From NCBI GenBank assembly GCA_028583605.1, contig CM053337.1, positions 19,798,488-19,862,487 on the forward strand: a stretch of DNA of 64,000 nt, in the 5' to 3' direction. Shown here one piece after another: positions 55,960 to 64,000 of the stretch (position 1 is the first letter of the stretch; every line of letters starts with the position of its first letter). The DNA is from Dastarcus helophoroides. Its lineage: Eukaryota; Arthropoda; Insecta; Coleoptera; Bothrideridae. Position numbers and translations under genes: made by a program. The notes below the pieces were generated by a model. That model saw nothing but the letters and a program-made list of their open reading frames with translations. It did no database searches and was not told the origin of the DNA.

Positions 55960-56460
55960 TCTGAACTCTCATATCTTCCAAACCAAAAGTCGTAGTTCAA
56001 TTTGGTTTTTGGATTTGGAATCTACGTTTTTAGATTCGGAATCTCCGGGTCAATATCTGTCTGTGTGATAGAGTACTTTCAGATCCTAAATAATGACTTT
56101 TGAATTTCGGCTCTAGGAAATTTGGGGAAAATTTCGAAACTTTACAGGCTTGTATCTCATAAACGGATAGTTATAACCCAATTTGGTTTTCAGATTCTTA
56201 TTCTACGTAATGAAAAGAAATTTTAGAGGCTTGTGTATCGTAAACGGATAGTCGTAGCCCAATTTGGTTTTCAGATGTCTATTCTACGCCCAGAAAACTC
56301 TATGAAAATACTATAAACTCAATTTCGAAATATGGACATTTATGCATATTTTAGAAGAAATTTCAAAATTTCAAAATTTTGCATGCATGTATCTCGTAAG
56401 GGGATAGCCATAGCCCAATTTGGTTTGCAAACACTGATACTACGTCCTGAAAACTTATCT
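55960..56460 (+). repeat. Degenerate repeat, four copies of a ~60-bp motif
   Basis: 'gtagcccaatttggttttcag' variants, each preceded by 'tgtatctcgtaaacggata' and followed by 'ttctacg', occur near 55985, 56155, 56235 and 56390. Spacing is uneven (about 80-170 bp). Confidence 0.75.
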
Positions 56461-56699
56461 GTCTGGACAGTAAATGAAATAAATAAACAAATTAACTAAT
56501 TAATGAAGTAATGAAATTTCAGTTTTGGATCCTTAATGATTCGTTAGTTGTCAGCTGTTGCGCGGAAAAACTTTTTCTAAATATTTTTTTCTAAAGATAT
56601 TTTCGTTTCACAGGTTGCGAGTAAAAATCAATCTTTTTAAATTAAAATAAAATTATGTGGCGAAAAGGAGAAATACACTATAAATTTTAGATAAAAACG

Positions 56700-57320
56700 A
56701 TACATATACTTCTAAACTAAAAACATTTCACAATTTCGAGATTAATGTCGTAATTTTAGGAAAAAACCTGATCATTAATGTCATAAAGTAAACATTTACA
56801 TTTTCGGATTTTAAAGTTCGATTTTACCTCAAAATTTCGATCTGAATTTCAAAATATTGGCTTTAATATATACTCTGGTTTTTTTCTTGAAATTTTGAAT
56901 TTAAAACCTCAAATTTGAATTTAGAACTCCAAATTTGGATTTAAAACTCTAGATTTCTGGAACACATTCGATATTACAAGATTTCAGCCGAAAGTTTGTT
57001 AATAAAAGTCATCGATTGAAATTTAATGCCGAACTTTTAGCAAATGGAATCATAACCAAGCGAGTATTAAGATGGAAACATTGAAATTTGTAATTTAAAC
57101 ACGGAATTCTCGTCAAAAAGATAAAAATTTTTAGATTAAGATTGAAGCTTTGAGAAAAATTTGGGAGATTCTAGGAAGATAAAATTGAATAGGTTGGCTA
57201 CTAATCTCAACATTTCAAGAAAAATTGAATTTTTTATAGTCGAAATTTTAAAATTAAAGTCAAGGTGTCAGGAACATTTTTAGTTTAACCTAGGAAGTGT
57301 GGAAAAAAAATTTTTGAGAA
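56700..57320. repeat. Short degenerate TCGAAATTT-type satellite
   Basis: More diverged than the arrays at 45-49 kb. Motifs such as 'aaatttcgatctgaatttc' are still visible. Confidence 0.55.
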
Positions 57321-57424
57321 AAAACTAAAGTTTACATAATTTGTTTTCTTTTTTACAGTTTCCCTAGTTTCTTTGAGGAACACGCCACTGTTATATCTAC
57401 AATTGTAATCCTATTTACATTTTC

Positions 57425-57640
57425 ATTTAAATAATAGTAAGGATAAGGAGTCCTTACTAATATATAAATGTGAACGTGTTTGTTCGCTTTTCATGGCTTA
57501 ATTAAGCGATTTTGACAAAAATTGGTACATACACCCTTTAGAATGTGAACTAGACTACTTTTCATTCCAAACTTATATCCAGAAATCTGAAATAACCTCT
57601 ATAACATTTTTATGTGATGTACCATAAACTATAAATCATG
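57425..57640 (+). repeat. Possible dispersed element with 'aatatataaatgtgaacgtg' head
   Basis: A 12-bp inverted motif 'taaggataaggagtcctta' is followed by 'tataaatgtgaacgtgtttg' and 'cgattttgacaaaaattggt'. This style is common in dispersed insect repeats, but only one copy lies in the window. Class unknown. Confidence 0.35.
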
Positions 57641-59089
57641 TAACCATAAAGATAAGGTCAACTTTGTGAATTTTATTTTGACACCGTCCTCTCTTCTTAG
57701 GTTCTCGAACTATTCCCAAAAAATAGGCATTTGTATTATCGATTTCAGTAATATTACGTTAATGCCTTACAATTTGACTTGAAAATTAATTACAAATTTC
57801 ATTTAAAAGTAAAATTGTTCTGAAAATAGCACTCTGTTGCATTGCAGTTATTTCTTTAAGTGGCTAAAGCAACTGCTTTTGTTTGATTATTGTTTTGAAA
57901 GGACATGTTTTGTTTACAGAAAAATTTACATTTTATTTAAAGAAAGAAGACTTGAAGAGAAAAGTAAATTCTTTTTATTTTCGCTTCTAATGCAAAAAAC
58001 AAAATAACTACTCCCTGTATGCTTTTTTATTTCCCAAGTAAGAGTCATTTTAAATCATAGAATATAACAATTATTATATTTCAAAAATTAATAATGCTAT
58101 TAAACGTATTTTCTATAATTTTTTATAAAAGCTACAGTGTTCTAAATGGTGGCGTTCTTTTTTTAATTCGTTCAAAAAACTATGAAAAATTACAAAAGTG
58201 CTATGAAAATCTACAAAAAAACTAAGAAAAGACGTAGGTAAAACGCAAAAGGAACAAAGAAGTGCAAACAGATTAAAAAAATAGAGCATTTTAGATATTA
58301 AATTTTGTGGGACAATGACACAAAATTGATCCAAGGTTATTTTTAATTGAATGCGTTTGTATTTAAATTTTACGGAAAAAACGATCAGCTTCCTAATCAA
58401 TCAATTGAATGTGATTATATCCCGATTAAAATAATTGAAAATAAATAAAAAATAATCTTCTAATTGTAAGTGGGACGAACCAATAATCATTTTTAATAAT
58501 CTTAATCCTCTTCAATAAATGTTCTGTTTTTTTGTATTTTCTCTGACCCCAATACTTAACCGTATAGTTTTTCGAGTGCTTACGTAAATAAAATTCCAAC
58601 GTTCATTGAAATTATCACGTAGTTTCAGATTTAGAGGGTTATTTCGAAGCAGCGTGGGAAAGGTGAAAAATTTGAAGGTTTAAAATTCTTTCCAATCGAA
58701 TCTAGGTGACAGGGCCCCACAAAATGTAAACAAAAAACCTGGCTTGCTTCAAGCAGGACACATAAGTAAAACATTATCCTTGTATAAGCTCTAGATACTA
58801 GTACGCTCGACAGTTAGTTACAAATCAATGGTATTAAATCCCGTGTGTAGCTATGAGGCTGGATAATGCCCATAAGTTGTAAGCATTTACAGCGATCATA
58901 CCATACATTGATGAGGTCAAAGCCGTAACTGGTCTATGGTTGTTGCTTATTTCAACTTTTAGCACGTCCGACTGTTTCATTATAAGAATGTTTAATTGAC
59001 GTAAGTGATATATCTTAGAGTTAGCCGCTCGAGTATTTATTTTTGAGAAACCAGGTAATAAAATTCAAGTGCACGTTAGTGTCAGGTTT
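57641..59089. other. Gene-free region downstream of the minus-strand AA15 gene
   Basis: AT-rich. The 95-codon frame at 58113-58400 has no motif. No RNA gene or repeat was recognised by eye. Confidence 0.35.
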
Positions 59090-61003
59090 TTATTGAATAG
59101 CTATATCGACACAATTACGTATGTGCTCCTGGGGTCCGCAGCCTTTAGCGAACGTGCCGTTTCCACAGTCCCCCCACTGGTTGCCTAAAATAAAAATACG
59201 TAACGATGACTTATCAAAGATAATTGAGTTGTAACACTTTAGCGTGTCGAGAGATATGATAGATAGCGCCGACAAAGATTAGAAGATAATCGATGTTATT
59301 TAACAGTTTTATCGAAAATGGGATCGATCAAAACAAACTTTAAATAGGAAAAACCGTGGAAATTTCTTACCGGCCGTATATTCCCAACGTAGGACGCATC
59401 GATCGCAAGTTAAACCATCGGGCAACTTTACAGTGTGATCGATTTCCTTCTCGTCTTGAGTCACATTGTATTGTTTGCTGCCATCGCCCAAAGTGATCGG
59501 CTTAAAACAATCCTCCCCACTTTCGGGCGCATTCGGGTCCTTTAATTCGCAGATGCTGCAACATCCTTTAAGTGTTACCAGTTTCCAGATTGACAGTTCA
59601 TTTAATTGACACTCGAAACTTTTTTTCAAAATTCCAAGACAAAGCTTAATACAGAAATAGTTAAAACCAGGATTTCGATTGTTCATTTAATTCGAAACTT
59701 TTTTCAAAATTCCAAGACAAAGCATAATATTGAAAAATTAAAGCCAGAATTTCGATTGTTAATTTACTGGACACCCGAAACTTTTTTCAAAATTCAAAGA
59801 TAAAGCTTAATATTGAAAAATTAGAGCCACAACTTCGAAAGCAAAGTTAATAATTTTATGAAGGGTAGATTGAACTTCAATGTGTAAACTTGGTATCTTC
59901 AAAAAAAGTCGAAACTTTGAATTTAAAATCCAATATTTTCTAGAGAGCAACCGTTTCGCTAGGTGGCAGTGTTTCAACTGTTGGTAGTTCAGCTACCTAT
60001 GATTCACTATACATGCCTAGAGGGCTGCATGAATTTGTAGTCTAGGTAGCATTCTACTTGCATACGACATTGTTACGATGGTCATAGTTTCTCTATAGAC
60101 CAATAGGTGGTAGTACTAAGAGGACGCTTGACGTCCGTGAATTCTTTAGTACTTACTTGTCGGAACATTTGTTAGTGTTAGCATTCGAGTTGGATATACC
60201 AAACTGACGAGATCTAACAAGATCGAAACCGGTCTTTGGTTTCCAAACTTCGAATCTAATAAATGTTCACACCTATTAGTCTGTGCATTAGAACTCGAGA
60301 AAAATGTCTGTATTTTCATTAATAGATAAATAAAATTGATTTTAAACCAGACATTTTTAGACAAAAGTCAAAAGTTTGACTTCATTGAAAAAAAAAACTA
60401 ATTCTCGACTTCAAATGTGTCTTTGAACTACTAATCCTCGAATTTTTTATTAAACGTAATTAGATGCAAGTCCATCACAAAAACAATGCTGTTTTTACAG
60501 TAAGGAACCATTACCTGTATTGGAAGTTCCCCACGTGGTTCGCAGTTAGCCTGACGTGGATGTCAATGATGCTCCCCGAGGTGTAGTTGCGAACTACCTT
60601 CCCTTGCCCATAAGTTCCGGTATTTTCGTTATCTCTGGGCTGTGGGTCGGTGTAAACATCCCCACACAAACCACACTTACCATCGAGCTTCCCCCATTGC
60701 ACCTAAAACTATCGACTTTGTAGCCAGTTCTAAGCACAGAACACCCTTCGGTTCTAAGAATAATATCGACTTTGTAGTCATTTCTAAGCACAGAACACTC
60801 TTCGGTTCTAAGGATAATATCGATTTGCTTACCGGGATTCCCCCGCAATTGATTTGGTTGTCGTTGTAATTCGGCGGCGCCGAATGATCCACCCTCCAGA
60901 GGGAGCTTCTGTTCGGAGGTTCTAACACGTAACCACCTCCGTAGGTTTCCCGGAGGAAGGCTGCGCTCACAATTAGGAGGACGAATTTCATTTGGATACC
61001 CAT
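59090..61003 (-). CDS. AA15-family lytic polysaccharide monooxygenase-like protein, N-terminal His replaced by Gly
   Basis: Four exons on the minus strand: 60833-61003, 60515-60702, 59371-59555 and 59090-59184, phases 0, 2 and 1, all GT/AG. They give 212 residues, a usual length for a single-domain AA15 protein. Signal peptide about 1-22. The mature start is aligned by 'LEPPNRSSLWR' (27-37), then 'NYNDNQINCGG'. Exon 2 has 'GKCGLCGDVY' and 'LTANHVGNF' with H113, the second copper-brace His. Exons 3-4 have 'CVLRWEYTAGNQWG' and 'GCGPQEHIRNC'. The position that should be mature His1 is Gly23 (GGT at 60935-60937). Everything else looks intact: no stop, good splice sites, paired cysteines. Family knowledge: AA15 enzymes oxidatively cleave chitin or cellulose using a copper bound by His1 and a second His. 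This copy is probably not a normal LPMO; a binding or other role is inference. Confidence 0.9.
59592..59845. repeat. ~80-bp tandem repeat, 3 copies, in AA15 intron 2
   Basis: 'cgaaacttttttcaaaattc' with 'aagacaaagcttaatattga' recurs near 59615, 59692 and 59776. It starts 37 bp inside the intron, beside the exon 3 acceptor. Confidence 0.8.
59980..60300 (+). repeat. Dispersed repeat, copy 2 (see 8930-9240), in AA15 intron 2
   Basis: ttcagctacctatgattcac ... gatcgaaaccggtctttggt ... aaatgttcacacctatt. The 3' part (60150-60300) is nearly identical to 38665-38800. Confidence 0.8.
60711..60830. repeat. 54-bp tandem repeat filling AA15 intron 1
   Basis: 'atcgactttgtagycatttc' begins at 60711, 60765 and (partial) 60819. 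The intron is only 130 bp, so it is almost entirely this repeat. Retention would shift the frame (130 is not a multiple of 3). Confidence 0.85.
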
Positions 61004-61043
61004 GTTGTCGAGTTTAGACTAATTAACGTGGGTACGGTGCTAA

Positions 61044-61051
61044 TTTATATA
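61044..61051 (-). promoter_or_regulatory. TATA box of the minus-strand AA15 gene
   Basis: Reads TATATAAA on the minus strand, 41 bp before the ATG at 61003. This spacing would place transcription start about 10-15 bp before the ATG, giving a very short 5' UTR. It is placed by position and sequence only. Confidence 0.45.
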
Positions 61052-62040
61052 ATTTTATCTTGTTCGAGTTAATTTATAACTAAATCTGATAATTGTGCTG
61101 AAGTGTTTTGTACTCTGATTAATTTTTTAGTTGTTTCTTTGTTATAACAAAAAAATCCTTGAACGAGGACCACTATTTTTATCAGACGATATTCTGGATT
61201 ACTGTCGCTATAAAAAGAACACTTGTGATGATTTTTCTGCTAAGAGTTATTTCAATAATTCTTGATAATCCACGTAAATATAGTGTTAATTAGTTGATAA
61301 AATTTCAAGGAATTTTTTGCCACTTCGACTAGATTTTAAACAGATTTGACGATTTTTTTTTAAAAACGTTGTTTTGGTAACTTCAGCTAATGTAATCTCC
61401 TTTTGATTTAGGATTACTGCATTTTTTGGCTGCCTGAAATTAACAAATTATTTACAAATGTTACTTTATTACTCGTTTTACTAGGAACATTTATTTAAAA
61501 AAGACGCTGAAGCTAACGAAAATGTTGGTGCTAATTGTCGAGATTTCTAGCGATTTCTCATTCAAAGATGACAAATTTTCTACTGTTCAGTTAAAATTTT
61601 TAATATAAAGTCGTGAGTAAACTGAAGTTTAAAAAACTTAATTTATATGGTATAAAGAAAATTGTAGAAAAAATCAAAATCGCTTTTAAAAAAAGTGAGT
61701 TTGTCATAAGACGATGGATCAGGAAAAGGATTCGTCCTTGATTTACTCGCGGTGATGGTTCAAAGTAACAGGAGCTATCGAATTTTGATCGACAACATCA
61801 AAACATGAGATCGCTTTCGAAATAACATGTTGTACAACGGTACGAACTATCAAAATTCATTGATAGCCAGCCGAAAGAAACGTGTTGTTTTCAACCAAGT
61901 CACACCGCTCACAAAGGAATCTTATCAAAATATCGCGCGCCGCCAAATTGTATTCAAATCCAAACAAAATGACATTAGAAAATTTTTTTATTAGTCACAG
62001 CCACCGACCAAATCTTATCTTCGATAGTTCAGGAGATTAT
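61052..62040. other. Divergent intergenic region between the two AA15 genes
   Basis: About 1 kb between two head-to-head promoters. I see AT-rich unique-looking sequence, a short GC-rich piece near 61936-61955 (atcgcgcgccgcc) and no ORF or clear repeat. It would hold the shared or separate upstream elements of both genes. Confidence 0.5.
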
Positions 62041-62048
62041 TATAAAAG
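62041..62048 (+). promoter_or_regulatory. TATA box of the plus-strand AA15 gene
   Basis: TATAAAAG lies 41 bp before the ATG at 62089, the same spacing as the TATA box of the divergent partner. The matched spacing supports both calls. A start site near 62071 is expected. Confidence 0.5.
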
Positions 62049-62088
62049 CAGATTTTGAAGATGTTTTTTTCGCATTCGAAATTACATC

Positions 62089-62253
62089 ATGTTAGCTGCG
62101 ACAAGTTTGATTTTCGTATTTGGCGCCCTATTGGGCAACGTGCACGGCCACGGTATGATGCTGGATCCTCCGAATAGAAGCTCCCTGTGGAGGTTCGACG
62201 CCAGCGCCCCGAAGAACTATAACGACAACCAGAACTTCTGTGGTGGATACAAG
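62089..62253 (+). CDS. AA15-family lytic polysaccharide monooxygenase, exon 1 (rest beyond window)
   Basis: ATG at 62089, donor AAG|GTGAGA after 62253, phase 0, exactly as in exon 1 of the divergent neighbour. It encodes a hydrophobic signal peptide (1-20) ending 'NVHG', then mature 'HGMMLDPPNRSSLWR' with His21 as the canonical N-terminal copper ligand, then 'NYNDNQNFCGG'. I could not find a matching exon 2 ('VQW...GKCG.CGD') before 64000; intron 1 here is already more than 1.7 kb. Predicted to be a secreted copper oxygenase acting on chitin or cellulose. Substrate is not readable from exon 1. Confidence 0.85.
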
Positions 62254-62364
62254 GTGAGAAACCTCCAAAGAATTTTTATATTTACTCTATGGATCTGATA
62301 ATAAGTAGGAAATCTTTAACGGGTGCCATATTTTAATGCCGTCGCTAAGAACTTACATAGTTCA

Positions 62365-62480
62365 AATACAAATCTTGTTTCCTGAAACCAAGAAAGATTA
62401 AACAACGCAACAAAGGTTGCTCTAAGGCGTTTCGATTGCCAAGCTACCATCTTCAGAGAGATAGCTTGGAGTTAGAGCAA
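62365..62480 (+). repeat. Dispersed repeat 'cctgaaaccaagaaagatta', copy 3
   Basis: Matches 41985-42130, including 'acaaaggttgctcta' and 'ccatcttcagagagata'. It lies in intron 1 of the plus-strand AA15 gene. Confidence 0.8.
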
Positions 62481-62489
62481 CGTTTGTTG

Positions 62490-62735
62490 CTTACAACAAA
62501 ATTTCGAGATTAAAGTAGAAATTACTAGAAATAGTTTAAATTTCGAGATTTAAGTCGAATTTCAGAGAAAAAACTCGAAATTTCGAGATTAAAGTGAAAA
62601 TTTCGACTTTTAACTCGGAATTTCCAATTTTTTTTAATGAAGTCCTCTCTACGCCCTTCGTACTTTCCAAATTCCTGATTCTAAATTGATTTTATAATTT
62701 GTTTTGACTTGAAACTCGAAATTTGAGACGAAACT
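62490..62735. repeat. Degenerate satellite fragment matching 45.4-46.1 kb
   Basis: 'aaatttcgagattaaagt' followed by 'ctacgcccttcgtactttcc' and 'attgattttataatttg', nearly identical to 45440-45610. A recent copy. Confidence 0.85.
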
Positions 62736-62744
62736 CGAGTTTGT

Positions 62745-62905
62745 TGGTACGGTAATTCTGACAAAGTACGATGTAGGTCCAAGTATCAATATCGTACCAA
62801 AAAATACGGTAATTTACGTTTTACTTTTTAATAACAATAATTTTGTTAGGTAATTCACCAATATTATTCTACGCACAGCTTCACAATTTACAACCAAGTA
62901 AAAAA
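62745..62905 (-). repeat. Dispersed repeat, inverted copy of 53395-53570
   Basis: tacggtaattctgacaaagt ... taccaaaaaatacggtaatt ... cgcacagcttcacaattt is the reverse complement of the block at 53395-53570. Confidence 0.65.
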
Positions 62906-63119
62906 ATTGCCCCGTGCCATCTATAAGTAGAAACATTCTAGTTTAATTTTGAAAGTTTTTTCTTGGATTTTAAACACTAATATTTATATTTTAATTATTT
63001 ATTCCTAATTAGAAAGATCCGATACATATTTATTTTCTGCTTTGTTTTTTATTTAGGTATTTTTGTTTTTTTACAAAGATGAAAAACGGGCATTCATTTA
63101 TAAAAATATTTTTAGATAT

Positions 63120-64000
63120 ATAAAGTTTAAACTGGAAATTACGAGATTAAAGTGGAAATTTCTAATTTATTCGCCAAATTTTGACTTTTTTTGAAGAAAC
63201 TTCATAGATAAAGTCGAAAGTTCGGCTATAATCACGAAATTTCAACTTTTGTTCCCGTAATTTCGAGATAAGTTGAAATTCCTTATTCTATAGTTAGATT
63301 AGGCAGATGACAGTTGAGCCCCACCAACCCTTAGAATATAAGATTATATTGTAAGCACCAACCCCTTTACAATTTAATATGTACACAGTAGTGTACGTTC
63401 AGTAATTTCAGTTTTTTATTACCCAAAATTTCGCGTTTTTTCTTGACATTTCAAGGTTAAAGTAGAATTTTGAAGAAAAAAATAGAAATTTCGAGTTCAA
63501 AGTCGACATTTTACAAAAGCGTAGGAAGATATTGACTAAACAAAATCATATTTAGAAATTTCGACATTTTACAAAGGCGTAAAAAGGACATTGTCTAGAA
63601 AAAAATCTTTTTAGAGATTTCGACATTTTTCTCGAAATTTCGATTTTTTTTCGAAATTTCCACTTTTTTTTCTCAAAATTTCGACTTTATGCTCGAAATT
63701 TCGGATTTAAAGCTCGAAATTTCGGATTTAAACTCGAAATTTCGGATTTAAACTCGATATTACGGCTTTAAACTCGAAATTTCGACTTTACACTCGAACT
63801 TTTGGCTTTTTTTCTCGAAATTTTGACTTTTTTCTCGAAATTTTTACTTTTTTGTTAAAATTCCGAGATTGTTATTGAATTTTTTCTCGAAATTTCGAAA
63901 ATAAGTCGAAATTTCTATACTCTATGTTTAAATTAGGCAGATGACAGTTGCATCCACCACTCCTCTTTCCCAACAATCTTCACCGTTGGTAGTAGGATGC
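63120..64000. repeat. Degenerate TCGAAATTTCG satellite with two inverted 'gcagatgacagttg' blocks
   Basis: Blocks at 63285-63415 and 63925-64000 are the reverse complement of the 'gaacgcaccctac ... caactgtcatctacctaact' block at 45155, 45665 and 48715. At 63700-63790 there are four near-perfect 18-19-bp copies of 'aaactcgaaatttcggattt'. The array continues past the window. Confidence 0.85.

Noticed and set aside
62254..64000. Exon 2 of the plus-strand AA15 gene
   Set aside because: No 'VQW...GKCG.CGD' coding sequence was found by eye; the region is repeats and satellite, so the exon is taken to lie beyond the window.

Overview
This is an AT-rich, intron- and repeat-dominated nuclear window from an insect. 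Three kinds of real gene support that: an extracellular laminin-G/EGF protein with large introns, a ciliary NDK-family protein, and two AA15-type lytic polysaccharide monooxygenases (LPMOs), a family expanded in arthropods. A beetle is my best guess, because of the satellite load and intron style, but that is inference.

Layout. About 1-8.4 kb holds repeats: a ~530-bp tandem array, a hAT non-autonomous element with a nested fold-back, a TIR-bounded element, a decayed THAP-like coding remnant and AT low-complexity DNA. From 8435 to 42505 (+) lie the last five coding exons of a pikachurin/EGFLAM-like gene (LamG-EGF-LamG-EGF-LamG, then stop). All splice phases agree and give a 618-residue C-terminal part; the 5' exons lie outside the window. 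Its 17-kb, 6.4-kb and 8.1-kb introns carry several unrelated satellites: a 3.2-kb array dense in CACGTG and TGACCTTGA, a 21-bp GC-rich minisatellite, a ~163-bp repeat, a 306-bp satellite with perfect DR1 sites, and kilobases of degenerate GTCGAAATTTT-type sequence. A single-exon NME7-like gene (43516-44682, -) lies tail to tail with it. About 44.8-59.0 kb is gene-poor: more TCGAAATTTCGA-type arrays, a ~2.2-kb TIR transposon with a nested MITE, and other dispersed repeats. At 59.1-62.3 kb a head-to-head pair of AA15 LPMO genes diverges from a 1.1-kb intergenic region. The minus-strand gene is complete (four exons, 212 residues); the plus-strand gene shows only exon 1. The window ends in more degenerate satellite.

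How the genes relate. The pikachurin-like protein is probably extracellular matrix, NME7 is axonemal or ciliary, and the AA15 proteins are secreted copper oxygenases acting on chitin or cellulose. I see no shared pathway. The most striking protein-level observation is that the complete AA15 gene encodes Gly where the family has the N-terminal copper-ligand His, while its divergent neighbour keeps His. The most striking DNA-level observation is that two unrelated intronic satellites in one gene both reiterate nuclear-receptor-type half-sites.
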